A stretch of DNA of 37,893 nt, taken from positions 1-37,893 of the forward strand of contig CAZICK010000034.1 in assembly GCA_964537505.1 (NCBI GenBank), given 5' to 3'. Numbering within the stretch: the stretch's first letter is position 1; each line of letters starts with the position of its first letter. Below, piece after piece: positions 1-7,117 of the stretch. Source of the DNA: DAINBT01 sp036732785. Lineage in GTDB: Bacteria > Planctomycetota > Phycisphaerae > Sedimentisphaerales > SM23-30. The position numbers and the translations under genes are program-made. The notes under the pieces were generated by a model. It made no database searches, was not told where the DNA came from, and was given only the letters and a program-made list of their open reading frames with translations.

Positions 1-298
1 AAACCAGTCATTTTTTGGCATATCCATGTACAGATTCTTATGAGGAGCCTAAAAAACTAAATTCTAGTAATATTCAAGGTAACATGTTTCTATCAAAGCA
101 CTTATAGGCAACATTATATCGAAACGGTTTTTTTAGTTTCTTAGGAGCACAGCTCGGCTGGTTGTACCGCTATCTTCGGATCAGGGGTCCTATCTGAGCC
201 TTTGTTCAAAGGTCGTTACAGTCCCTTAGCATTTCAAAAACTGCGTTTTCTTGTGTTGTGATGTAACTGGAAACGTACTGAAACGTGTTACAGCGCAG

Positions 299-311
299 CA
301 CAGATCACAGC
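299..311 (+). repeat. Candidate attL core
   Basis: CACAGATCACAGC is repeated exactly at 9715-9727 behind the integrase gene. The flanking sequence is also partly alike: the left copy continues ACAGTTT and the right copy GCAAGTTT. The left copy lies in a patch of CAGCACAG-like direct repeats (291-316) that could be integrase arm sites. Similar 'cacaga' phrases occur in planctomycete intergenic filler, so chance is possible. Confidence 0.4.
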
Positions 312-331
312 ACAGTTTTCCTAGTGGAGAC

Positions 332-361
332 AAAAAAAGCCGACTGCTACTCACAGCCGGC
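332..361 (-). terminator. Leftward rho-independent terminator-like hairpin
   Basis: On the minus strand a stem of GCCG and CTG paired with CAG and CGGC, with one mismatch and a 7-base loop, is followed by seven T (332-338 on the plus strand are seven A). It would stop transcription running out of the element to the left. No leftward gene is visible, so its use is unclear. Confidence 0.4.
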
Positions 362-374
362 GGTGGAAAAGATC

Positions 375-406
375 GATATGATCAAACATCAGATTCAGAT
401 CATATC
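375..406. promoter_or_regulatory. Operator-like perfect dyad upstream of the first element gene
   Basis: GATATGATC (375-383) and GATCATATC (398-406) are exact reverse complements, separated by 14 bases, with centres 23 bp apart (about two helical turns). The dyad sits 66 bp ahead of the winged-helix gene at 472. This is a typical place for a repressor operator. The binding protein is not known; the winged-helix product itself is a candidate. Confidence 0.45.
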
Positions 407-471
407 AGGGCTTTTCTGTCTGTCAACACTTTTTTTGGAAAATTTTCTGCGCTAGAAGGGATTTTTTGAAA

Positions 472-1620
472 ATGGCAAACGCAGTCAGAAAATTAGCTGA
501 GCGGGGTTCACTCTTAGAGGTTACCGGTGCTCCGGTGGTCCGGGTTACCAGGACAGGAGAACCCACCTTTGGACAAGTTTACGATTGGCTTGTGGACAAC
601 GGGTACCTTGTCAGGCTGAGCCATGCCGCCCTGAAAGCATATCTGGTTATAATAAGACACAAAGGCCGGTCAGGTAAGGCGTGGCCTGGCCAGCGGGCAA
701 TTGCTACGCTTGCAGGGATCGGACATAGTACAGTTAAGCCGGCCCTGGCTGAGTTGGTTGCCCTGGGATTGATCGAAGTGATCCGGCAAGGACAAGGCCG
801 GCAGTCAGCTCTATATGAAGTTGTGGAGATACCAGCCGGGGCGGTTGCGTATCGCCCTGATTTTGCTAGCGCTCCTGAGACTCAATTTAGCGCTCCTGAA
901 CCTTTGGCGGCTGAAAGCTCTAAAACCGCCGATACTGGGCTGGAAACTGCGAAAACAGCCGAAAAACAAGGGGAAACGGCCGGGAGCGCAACTAAGTATT
1001 CCCAAGGGAATAGAACAACAAACAGGGGTTGCTTGTCAATTTCGGATTCGGAGAAGAATTCGGAAGGTTTGATTGCCAGTCCCCCCGTTACTTCGGTTAT
1101 CGACATTTCGGCTATTTCGGAGGATCCCGGCATTTCGTCTCTCGGAGTTTCGGCGGGGGGGACTGGCAATCAAAGCGACGAGGTCGCGTCTCTTGGGCAG
1201 AGCCAAAAGGTGACCGCCAGGGCAAACCGACATACCCGCCATGCCTTGCAAGTTGCCGCGGACAAAGGCCGGTCCTGGGATCGCTCCGTTGTGTTTGAGA
1301 TTATGGCTAAACTGTGTAGGACTCACGATGACCAGACGATTACCAGGGCGATTCAAGAAGTGGGGCCGGTCGCTAAAACGCCAGGGCTTATTCGTGGCGT
1401 GATACTCAAAAAACCTACCGCCGCCCAAAAGGCGGCGGTGGTCGAGGCAAAACGAAAGCAGGCCGCGGCGGCCGATGAGGAAAAAAGACGGGAGATCGCC
1501 GGGAGTGTTTTTGTGCAAAAGGGCCGTGAAGCTGAGATAAAAATTTTGAGGGAAATAAGAGAGCGGATCGCAGCTCAGCCGGGGCCTGTAACCAATTCGC
1601 CGAGAAGGATGGTCAGTTGA
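472..1620 (+). CDS. Winged-helix replication/regulatory protein of the element
   Basis: A 382-residue protein. Residues about 45-105 form a winged helix-turn-helix of the HTH_36 kind (phrases such as WPGQRAIATLAGIGHSTV and LVALGLIEV). This fold is common at the N-terminus of phage and plasmid replication initiators and DnaD-like proteins. A long Ser/Thr/Ala-rich, probably disordered linker follows (about 130-250), then a basic C-terminal part with a charged helix (about 305-365). ATG 472 was chosen because AGAAGGGA lies upstream; an in-frame TTG at 466 is also possible. It is the first gene of the rightward cluster and ends one base before the next start. Inferred role: initiation of element replication or control of the early operon. 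No catalytic domain is visible. Confidence 0.6.
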   Translation: MANAVRKLAERGSLLEVTGAPVVRVTRTGEPTFGQVYDWLVDNGYLVRLSHAALKAYLVIIRHKGRSGKAWPGQRAIATLAGIGHSTVKPALAELVALGLIEVIRQGQGRQSALYEVVEIPAGAVAYRPDFASAPETQFSAPEPLAAESSKTADTGLETAKTAEKQGETAGSATKYSQGNRTTNRGCLSISDSEKNSEGLIASPPVTSVIDISAISEDPGISSLGVSAGGTGNQSDEVASLGQSQKVTARANRHTRHALQVAADKGRSWDRSVVFEIMAKLCRTHDDQTITRAIQEVGPVAKTPGLIRGVILKKPTAAQKAAVVEAKRKQAAAADEEKRREIAGSVFVQKGREAEIKILREIRERIAAQPGPVTNSPRRMVS

Positions 1621-1621
1621 T

Positions 1622-2278
1622 ATGGGAAACGTAAGTCGAGAAATTGTAGTTTTGTCGATGGTATTTGGGTCACGTATCCGGTGCGATGTCGAGAGGCACC
1701 AAGCCCAGGGCAAATATCTCCAGGCGTTGTCTGATCGAAAGGATCAAGAAAATATTGTGAAGGCATTCCATGACGCCCTGGCAAAACTGCCGACGTTACC
1801 GCGGGCGGTTGTAGAGGACTATATGAGTGGCAAGGTTGCTGGTGATAGTGCTGTGAACATCGGCTGTACAAAAAAGGCAATTGAAAAGCAACGTACAAAG
1901 GCTTGGCAAACATTGTCTGATATGCTTAAAGCGTATCAGCCTGACTTGGAGGTCAGCACAGCCAGCCAGGGCGATCCGGTTGCAGAGCAATCAGCAACAG
2001 ATCCGCCAAGTCTGTCAGGTGATCCGGTTGCTGATATGTTGACAGAGTTTGAGGATGTGTTTGTGCAGCTTCGAGCACCTACCCCACAAGGCCGAGCGGA
2101 TATAACAACCGTAACTAATTTTCTGGAGAGAGCGTATCTTCAGGATGGAGAGAATGGGCTACGTTGGCTGCTGCGAGAAGCTCACCAGCTCCTGAACCGG
2201 TCGGCTACTCTGCGCAATCCCCTGAGCGTGTGGGTGTCGAGGGTAAAGAAAAAATATCCGATCAAGCGGGTGGGGTAG
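1622..2278 (+). CDS. Sigma-region-4-like helix-turn-helix protein
   Basis: A 218-residue protein. Residues about 45-100 read like a sigma-70 region 4/LuxR-type helix-turn-helix: a helical lead (FHDALAKLPTLPRAVVEDYM), then GKVAGDSAVNIGCTKKAIEKQ and a closing helix. No region 2 is visible, so it is not a complete sigma factor. The C-terminal half is unrecognised. It starts one base behind the stop of the preceding gene, so the two are probably translated from one message. Such small sigma-4-like proteins occur in phages as late-gene activators. By inference it could switch on the downstream morphogenesis genes. Confidence 0.55.
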   Translation: MGNVSREIVVLSMVFGSRIRCDVERHQAQGKYLQALSDRKDQENIVKAFHDALAKLPTLPRAVVEDYMSGKVAGDSAVNIGCTKKAIEKQRTKAWQTLSDMLKAYQPDLEVSTASQGDPVAEQSATDPPSLSGDPVADMLTEFEDVFVQLRAPTPQGRADITTVTNFLERAYLQDGENGLRWLLREAHQLLNRSATLRNPLSVWVSRVKKKYPIKRVG

Positions 2279-2503
2279 TGCTTGGGTCCTACCCAGCGGC
2301 CGTCAAGAAGATCGAGTCAAAGTATGGCACGGTGTTTTTGTATGCAAACATTTTTTTGGGGCTTGCCGCCGTTTGGAGGTGGTAGAAGTTGGCGACCGAG
2401 AGATTTGTAACCAGTTTGTTTCTGTACGCGCGCGATCATTTTATGCGATAAAAAGTGTGCAAACGGTGATTTATGGCAAAAACGGCAATGAAAGGACAAG
2501 ATT

Positions 2504-3217
2504 ATGGCAGGGTTTTTATATTGTTTTATGGGTTTGAAAAATGCGCCGACGGGTGATCAGTTGGCGGCGATGAAGATGGATTATCTGGCAGGGGCTACAT
2601 TTTCACAAAGCGCCTATCTTGGCAGGGAGAAGATACCTGGTACAGGGGTAATATGCGCGGTTGCTCAAAGCGACCTGGCCGCTGGCGGCAGTGAGCCGAG
2701 GGTGGGATATTACCCGGAAAAGCAGAGGTGGGAAAAGATCGATGAGCAGTTGTGGATCGGGTGGGAAACGAATAATCCACCAGGGCCGGCGGACCTGGTC
2801 AGGCGGCAAGTGCTTGACGGGCATATAGTTACGCTGGGGGATGGACACCCTTGGTTAATTCCATGCGAGAGATACCTTCCGAAAACTATGGTTGTCAACG
2901 CCAAAGGGGAGGTTACGAGGGTACCCCTGGAGCGGTTTGCGCCGGTCCGTGATTTGTCGGAGCTGCTACGTGAAGATTTTTATACCGCCCTGGCAGAGCA
3001 GGCGGAGGGAAAAGAGGCGCCATCGCCTAAGATGACCGGTGCGCAGCAGGTGAAGATGGCGACCTTCTTTTTGGGTCTTAATTACCGGGTGGGATGGATG
3101 GAGGCTAACTGCCTGCTGTTATGGAACGATGAGACGCTCCGCGAGAGTCTGCAAGCCGTGTTGGATGTGCCTTCGATGTGGAAGATAGTAGCCGCGCAAA
3201 ATGAAAAAAAAAAGTAA
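2504..3217 (+). CDS. Uncharacterised phage-type protein ending on a -1 frameshift site
   Basis: A 237-residue protein of unknown function. The middle part carries the pattern W-x-G-W-E near residues 83-87, then a basic/aromatic stretch with GDGHPWLIP, which I associate with uncharacterised proteins of planctomycete mobile elements. No catalytic motif is seen. AAAGGACAAG precedes ATG 2504. The last zero-frame codons are AAA AAA AAG TAA inside a ten-A run (3204-3213), which forms the heptamer A-AAA-AAG. A -1 slip there would replace the stop by a 36-residue extension ending at 3324, overlapping the start of the next gene. Tail assembly chaperones (G/GT) are made this way ahead of tape-measure genes, so a chaperone-like role is a reasonable inference, not shown. 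Confidence 0.6.
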   Translation: MAGFLYCFMGLKNAPTGDQLAAMKMDYLAGATFSQSAYLGREKIPGTGVICAVAQSDLAAGGSEPRVGYYPEKQRWEKIDEQLWIGWETNNPPGPADLVRRQVLDGHIVTLGDGHPWLIPCERYLPKTMVVNAKGEVTRVPLERFAPVRDLSELLREDFYTALAEQAEGKEAPSPKMTGAQQVKMATFFLGLNYRVGWMEANCLLLWNDETLRESLQAVLDVPSMWKIVAAQNEKKK

Positions 3218-3324
3218 TTCCACGTAGGCTGTTGACCTGGTTAATCTGGCGAGCCGGTGCAGTTGAAAATTATGATCCGACTTTTACCGATGTAAGGCTT
3301 TTTGAGAGCGAGTTTAGTGCATGA
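3208..3324 (+). other. Predicted -1 programmed frameshift and trans-frame extension
   Basis: The slippery heptamer A-AAA-AAG (3208-3214) is followed directly by TAA in frame 0. In the -1 frame reading continues without a stop from 3214 to the TGA at 3322-3324, giving about 36 residues that look like protein (WLIWRAGAVENYDPTF, then FESEFSA). The TGA overlaps the next ATG in an ATGA arrangement, typical of coupled genes. The alternative is a separate 30-residue gene starting at TTG 3232, but no ribosome binding site is seen for it. I find no strong downstream hairpin. Confidence 0.5.
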
Positions 3325-3830
3325 TTACAAAAGTAACCATAACATCAATCGGGATGCCGGCTGATATTCTGAAGGCAAAAGATGATTTTGGGGATAAACT
3401 TACAAGGCCGGCTATGCTGGAGGCGATAGAATTGTGGCATAATAAGTTTTTGCCTGGCCACTTCAGACCAGGAGCTTCGCAAAAATATAATTATTCCAAG
3501 CGGGCTATCTCAACTATGAATCGCAAGGAAGGCATTGCCAGGACCGGCAGGCGTGATGCACTATTGCCGCTTGTCCATTCCGGTCGAATGCGACGTGAAG
3601 TGTCACGGGTAATTCGAGTGAGCGCACTTAAAACAGGGAAGAGGGCGCATGGGGTAATGAGCGGACCAAGGCAATTGAGTATAAGGCGGCCGGGTTACCC
3701 GGATTTACAAAGGGAACTAACAGCGATAACCAGGGAAGAGGCGCAACAATTGGCAGAGTTTACGGCTGCGAACATTGTCGAGCGGATCAAAGCCAATCAG
3801 GATCACTCGACTACAACAATACGAGGGTAA
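3321..3830 (+). CDS. Phage neck / virion morphogenesis-like protein
   Basis: A 169-residue basic protein. The middle segment, with aromatic residues and repeated Arg/Lys around KYNYSKRA followed by PLVHSGRMRREV, resembles head-tail joining or virion morphogenesis proteins (HK97 gp10-like / Mu gpG-like), where a 'PLV-x-S/T-G' turn precedes a strand. The match is by pattern only. ATG 3321 overlaps the TGA of the -1 frame extension and the stop is 4 bases before the next ATG, so it sits in a tightly coupled cluster with the tape-measure-like gene. Inferred role: connector or tail completion. Confidence 0.45.
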   Translation: MITKVTITSIGMPADILKAKDDFGDKLTRPAMLEAIELWHNKFLPGHFRPGASQKYNYSKRAISTMNRKEGIARTGRRDALLPLVHSGRMRREVSRVIRVSALKTGKRAHGVMSGPRQLSIRRPGYPDLQRELTAITREEAQQLAEFTAANIVERIKANQDHSTTTIRG

Positions 3831-3834
3831 TAAT

Positions 3835-5262
3835 ATGGCAACGGCAAAATTTACGTTAGAGGCGGAAGAGGCAAAGGCTGTCCAGGCGTTTCTACAGGTA
3901 CGGGATGCACAGCAGCGGGTTACAGACGGCACAAAACAAATGACGCGCGAAGGCAAAATGGCTACTGATAGTCATGTAACTGGTTTTAAGAATGTGGTGA
4001 CGCAGTTGGTTTCTGTTGCCGCAGCGGTGGGAGTTGCCAAAGCGGCTTATGCTTCATGGAAAGCAGAGCAGGCAGAGGTTGCGGCGGGGGCGATAAAACT
4101 GGGCAAAACTCTGACAGAGGTTGTAAGCGGCCGCGGCGATTTGGCTAACCTGACAAAAATTCGTGAGTATGTCGAAAAGAATGCAACCGGCGGGCTAGGT
4201 ATGCAGGAAGCATCTCAAGTCTATGAGTCCGTTGGCGGGGCAATGCCGGCGGCGGATTTTGAAACGATGTTTCCTGTATTCAAGAAGGCCCTGGAGGCGC
4301 GGCTTGCCGGGGATAAGCCTGTCGAGTTTGGGCAAACGATGGGAGAATTTGCCGGGCTGTTTGTTGATAAAAGTCTTGATGATCTGGCCGATATGACGAA
4401 GGTTACCCGCGAGCTTTTGGGCAGGTATGGCGGCACGTTTAATGAGGCGGGTCTGAAAGTAATCAAACGATTTGCAGCGAGCGATTTGGGCGGCGCTGAA
4501 GAAGGACTGGCACTTGTCTTGTCGAGTTTTTATGCGGGACAGGGAGCGGAAGGCGCTACAGGCATTATTCAAAAACTTACAGAGGATAAGGCGGTCAAAG
4601 GCAAGGGGGCGGTGCAGCTCCAGCAAAAGGCGTTTTATGGCGCAGGGCCAACGGAGCGCATGGAAATGCTGCGCGATCCTGCTATGGTTAAGGCGGTTTT
4701 TGAGTCGCAAGCAACGGCAATACAACCGGTGATTGATCGTTATTTTGCCGGGGAATTGCAGACGGTTATCAAGAAGGCACAGGTAGAAAACATTTTTGAG
4801 CAGTCTAAGGAGCTTGTTGGTAAGGACCGGCTTGCAAAACAAACCGTTGGGATCGATAAGGCCGTGGCCGTTGGAGAGCGGGTAAAACATGAATCGCTGG
4901 CCGATGATGCAGTGCGCGATGAGCAAGTAACGGCCGTTATGGATGCAATAATGGCTAAGCAGGGCCGGTCGAAGTTTACGCGAGATTTTGGGAAAATGGT
5001 ATATCAGGCTTATCGGTACGTCGGAGCGGATTACGACGTGGCGGCGAGTATAGGTTATGGGATGGGTCCCAAAGGTGTTCTGGAACTTGATAAGTATCTA
5101 AAACACCCGGAAAAGATGCAGGAGTTGCTGGGACCGGAAACAAAGGAACTGATCGAGGCGGTTAAAGAGTTGAACCATACCATGAAACAAATGCCAGGCA
5201 AGCTCGATGCTCAAGGGGGCCGAGGGGGGCGGCCGTCGATGAATCTCGATGCCAATATATAA
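3835..5262 (+). CDS. Tail tape-measure-like protein
   Basis: A 475-residue protein. The N-terminus has the composition of phage tape-measure proteins: a short beta start (ATAKFTLEAEEAKAVQAFL), a helical coiled segment, then a small hydrophobic patch (QLVSVAAAVGVAKAAYASW, about 60-78). A long helical, Ala/Lys/Glu-rich body follows. The C-terminus is short and Gly-rich. Many tape-measure proteins are longer; if the assignment is right this would fit only a short tail or an internal virion protein. ATG 3835 lies behind GAGGG at the stop of the previous gene. A further in-frame upstream region overlaps that gene and is unlikely to be used. The antisense open frame at 4195-4926 is a shadow. Confidence 0.5.
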   Translation: MATAKFTLEAEEAKAVQAFLQVRDAQQRVTDGTKQMTREGKMATDSHVTGFKNVVTQLVSVAAAVGVAKAAYASWKAEQAEVAAGAIKLGKTLTEVVSGRGDLANLTKIREYVEKNATGGLGMQEASQVYESVGGAMPAADFETMFPVFKKALEARLAGDKPVEFGQTMGEFAGLFVDKSLDDLADMTKVTRELLGRYGGTFNEAGLKVIKRFAASDLGGAEEGLALVLSSFYAGQGAEGATGIIQKLTEDKAVKGKGAVQLQQKAFYGAGPTERMEMLRDPAMVKAVFESQATAIQPVIDRYFAGELQTVIKKAQVENIFEQSKELVGKDRLAKQTVGIDKAVAVGERVKHESLADDAVRDEQVTAVMDAIMAKQGRSKFTRDFGKMVYQAYRYVGADYDVAASIGYGMGPKGVLELDKYLKHPEKMQELLGPETKELIEAVKELNHTMKQMPGKLDAQGGRGGRPSMNLDANI

Positions 5263-5399
5263 TAAGAAACTTGCGAGAATAGGGTAAGGCGGGGGACCGG
5301 TGGGCGGGGTAGGGTGATTTTACCTGTTTTTGAGTGGCGGCCGCCCTGGGGGGTCCTGGGGGGTTCTGGGCATATCTGAAATTCTTTTTATTTTTTCTC
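5263..5399 (+). other. G-rich intergenic stretch
   Basis: Behind the tape-measure-like gene the top strand carries repeated G runs, including GGGGGGTCCTGGGGGGTTC and flanking GGGCGGGG-type runs, a pattern that could form a G-quadruplex. A pyrimidine-rich tract (5381-5399) and a promoter follow. No gene is visible. Confidence 0.35.
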
Positions 5400-5427
5400 T
5401 TGACGGGCGGGGTCGGGGGGACATAAT
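5400..5427 (+). promoter_or_regulatory. Promoter TTGACG-N16-CATAAT
   Basis: TTGACG (5400-5405) and CATAAT (5422-5427) have a 16-base spacer. Transcription would start near 5434, exactly where the left arm of the first inverted repeat of the leader begins. That coincidence strengthens both calls. Confidence 0.5.
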
Positions 5428-5433
5428 CGCAAA

Positions 5434-5553
5434 TACAAGACGTGATTCCTGGAATCAGAGAACAATTGAGTTTGGCCGCTGTCGGTCCGCCTTTCCCACG
5501 GGAATCGCGTCTTGTACCCGGCAGCGGCCTCTTTTTTCCTGGAGGTACAAGAC
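5434..5553 (+). promoter_or_regulatory. Structured leader: interleaved inverted repeats (pseudoknot/attenuator)
   Basis: Four arms are ordered A-B-A'-B'. A is TACAAGACGTGATTCC (5434-5449) and A' GGAATCGCGTCTTGTA (5501-5516), fully paired over 16 positions with one U-G. B is GGCCGCTGTCGG (5474-5485) and B' CCGGCAGCGGCC (5518-5529), fully paired over 12 positions with one U-G. The arms interleave, so both stems together make a pseudoknot, or they exclude each other. B' is followed by TCTTTTTT (5530-5537), the form of an intrinsic terminator. TACAAGAC recurs at 5546-5553 between the ribosome binding site (GGAGG, 5541-5545) and ATG 5555. A' could therefore pair there instead and cover the start. 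No known riboswitch class was recognised. Confidence 0.6.
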
Positions 5554-5554
5554 C

Positions 5555-6061
5555 ATGGAAAATCAAGGTTTTGACATGTCGAATGTAGTGGAGAAAATGC
5601 CGGGGGTTGCCAAGGAGTTGGCTTGTTTTGCCGTTACGGCCAAGGAGCTTTATGCGAAAAAACATACCGAGGTGGCTGATTGGCTGTTGGACCGGATCGG
5701 CCATGTTTTGGAGCGGCTGGCAGAGGCGGGGACGCCGGAATCACCTGAAATTGAGCGGGCAAGTTGGATGCCATACGTTGGCACTGAACAACTTTTGATC
5801 GGTCGGTTCGCAAAATTTGGAATTGATCCGAAAAACTGTGTGAGGACTGTACTACTCAAAAACGCCACTATTTTCAACGGAGAGGTTCTGCCGGTCGATC
5901 ACCTTTGGATAAAAAATCCGCCCGATGCTTTTGGTGCAATTCAGAGGGGTTCGGTGATTATGGGAATCGGGGAAATTCAACTGTACACAAGTGGCGGCCT
6001 GCAAAAAGTGGGGATTGGTCAGCTTCGCGATATCCGCGTTTTGCAAGCTGGCAACAACTGA
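5555..6061 (+). CDS. Uncharacterised element protein behind the structured leader
   Basis: A 168-residue protein. The N-terminal half is helical (about 10-60). The C-terminal half (about 85-165) is a beta-rich domain with RTVLLKNATI followed by VDHLWIK and later GSVIMGIGEIQLY. This resembles a small barrel domain ('R-T-V-L-L-K ... D-H-L-W') found in various phage and plasmid proteins of unclear function. ATG 5555 has a strong GGAGG ten bases upstream. The gene has its own promoter and a structured leader, so its expression is probably regulated apart from the upstream genes. No function is assigned. Confidence 0.55.
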   Translation: MENQGFDMSNVVEKMPGVAKELACFAVTAKELYAKKHTEVADWLLDRIGHVLERLAEAGTPESPEIERASWMPYVGTEQLLIGRFAKFGIDPKNCVRTVLLKNATIFNGEVLPVDHLWIKNPPDAFGAIQRGSVIMGIGEIQLYTSGGLQKVGIGQLRDIRVLQAGNN

Positions 6062-6144
6062 ATAACAGGGCGATTTACCGCAAAAATAAAAAAATCTTTA
6101 ATAAAATTCTCATTTGCGTAAATTCAGTTATTATCGGGAGTTAA

Positions 6145-6207
6145 ATGTTAAAATGGGTAAGGGAAAAAGGGCTTGTTGGTTTTTTTATGTTGACTTTATT
6201 TTGTTAG
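6145..6207 (+). CDS. Possible 20-residue hydrophobic peptide
   Basis: GGGAG at 6136-6140 is followed four bases later by ATG 6145 and a 20-codon frame: a basic head (MLKWVREKG) and a hydrophobic tail (LVGFFMLTLFC), then TAG. Such a layout fits a small membrane peptide or a leader peptide. The promoter for the next gene begins inside it. It is too short to be sure. Confidence 0.25.
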   Translation: MLKWVREKGLVGFFMLTLFC

Positions 6208-6217
6208 CGGCTATATT
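6190..6217 (+). promoter_or_regulatory. Promoter TTGACT-N16-TATATT
   Basis: TTGACT (6190-6195) and TATATT (6212-6217) have a 16-base spacer, the same spacing as the promoter at 5400-5427. Start of transcription would be near 6224, about 48 bases ahead of ATG 6272. Confidence 0.4.
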
Positions 6218-6271
6218 TCATGGAGAGTAAGATTAAATATATTGATAATGCTTTATTATAGGAGTGAAACG

Positions 6272-6733
6272 ATGGCGGAAAGGCAAGAAGTTGAAACTTT
6301 ATCGTTGAGGGCTGTTGACGGTGAGGGTGCTGGAGTGAGATTGATGGCCGAGGTCCTGGATGTGTCTGTGAGTGAAATACTTCGGCAGAGTCTTGTACCG
6401 CTACCACTCGCAGCGATGCTTTGTGATATCCGGGGAGACATGGATCGGGCCAAGTGCCCGGCGTGTGATTTACACCACCTTGCAAAGAAATTTTATTATT
6501 CGAGCTTTGTTTCCGAGTCAATTGTTGGCCGGTTTGTCCAGGAGATGAAAAACGATCCGGACCATCCACTTTTGATGCAATGCGAGGAGGTGCAGGCGGG
6601 GGATTTGGACCTGGCTTGTAAACTATATCGAGCTTTTGTCAGTGCGAAAAATCAGGTGCCGGATTTCGCGTTTCAGGATATGGGCGAGCAAGGGTGGTGG
6701 GTTTCCGGGCCGGGGGTTGATAGCGAGTTTTGA
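6272..6733 (+). CDS. Uncharacterised element protein with a Cys pair
   Basis: A 153-residue acidic protein, not recognised. A CPAC pair (K-C-P-A-C-D-L-H-H) near residue 62-70 could bind a metal, perhaps with the following His-His. The rest is helical. AGGAG eight bases before ATG 6272 supports this start over an upstream in-frame TTG. Its stop overlaps the region just before the next start (6736), so the two are coupled. It lies two genes ahead of the capsid gene, a place where scaffold, decoration or portal genes would normally be, but it has no resemblance to them. Confidence 0.5.
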   Translation: MAERQEVETLSLRAVDGEGAGVRLMAEVLDVSVSEILRQSLVPLPLAAMLCDIRGDMDRAKCPACDLHHLAKKFYYSSFVSESIVGRFVQEMKNDPDHPLLMQCEEVQAGDLDLACKLYRAFVSAKNQVPDFAFQDMGEQGWWVSGPGVDSEF

Positions 6734-6735
6734 TT

Positions 6736-7080
6736 ATGGCAAAAAACATCGAAATGTTCAACGGTGATTTGTCAAAGGTTCCGCCCGAAGCGTATATAGT
6801 TTGCTTTGGCGGTTCTGTTGAAATTGGCGGGATTATGGCACCACGGCCGGTGGCAAAGCCGGATAAAAAATTAAGTGGATTTACGCCGCCGGCGACCGGC
6901 GGAACGGGAGTTATTGCAATGTCAAAAAAAAGCGATGAGGTTTTTGAGGGGCTGCCGGATACTGAACGTGATCGATTGATCGCCCTGGCCGGCGGTAGCG
7001 AACGGTTGGCAAGGGAAGGGTTTTCTAAAAGTGAAAAGGCGGCTGCGGATGGTCGCGTCGCTATTTTTGTAAAATTGTAA
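6736..7080 (+). CDS. Small uncharacterised protein upstream of the capsid gene
   Basis: A 114-residue protein. The N-terminal part has a short Gly-rich segment (VCFGGSVEIGGIM) and a Pro-rich linker. The C-terminal part is charged and helical (DEVFEGLPDTERDRLIALAG). No family was recognised. ATG 6736 is used because the upstream TTG has no better ribosome binding site. It sits 37 bases before the capsid start. A scaffold or head decoration role is conceivable from position only. Confidence 0.4.
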   Translation: MAKNIEMFNGDLSKVPPEAYIVCFGGSVEIGGIMAPRPVAKPDKKLSGFTPPATGGTGVIAMSKKSDEVFEGLPDTERDRLIALAGGSERLAREGFSKSEKAAADGRVAIFVKL

Positions 7081-7117
7081 CAATGGCTTTATGCCGATAT
7101 TTTTGGAGATTAAAAAA

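Larger units (their letters stand above)
1..471. other. Gene-free left edge and upstream region of the integrative element
   Basis: I see no convincing gene here. The short open frame at 251-469 lacks a ribosome binding site and has no protein-like composition. The stretch holds a candidate attachment repeat (299-311), a leftward terminator-like hairpin (332-361) and a perfect 9-bp dyad (375-406) in front of the first element gene. The part left of 299 would be host flank. I looked for a tRNA there because tyrosine integrases often use tRNA genes, and could not support one. Confidence 0.5.

Noticed and set aside
120..240. tRNA-like phrase (AGCTCGGCTGGTTGTACC) near the left element border
   Set aside because: D-stem pairing fails and no T-arm or acceptor stem can be drawn on either strand.
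251..469. 72-residue open frame left of the first element gene
   Set aside because: No ribosome binding site, unlike protein in composition, and it covers the terminator-like hairpin and the dyad.
1036..1713. 225-residue antisense open frame
   Set aside because: Shadow of the winged-helix gene; low-quality composition and no ribosome binding site.
4195..4926. 243-residue antisense open frame in the tape-measure-like gene
   Set aside because: Shadow frame; the plus-strand gene has better start, composition and context.
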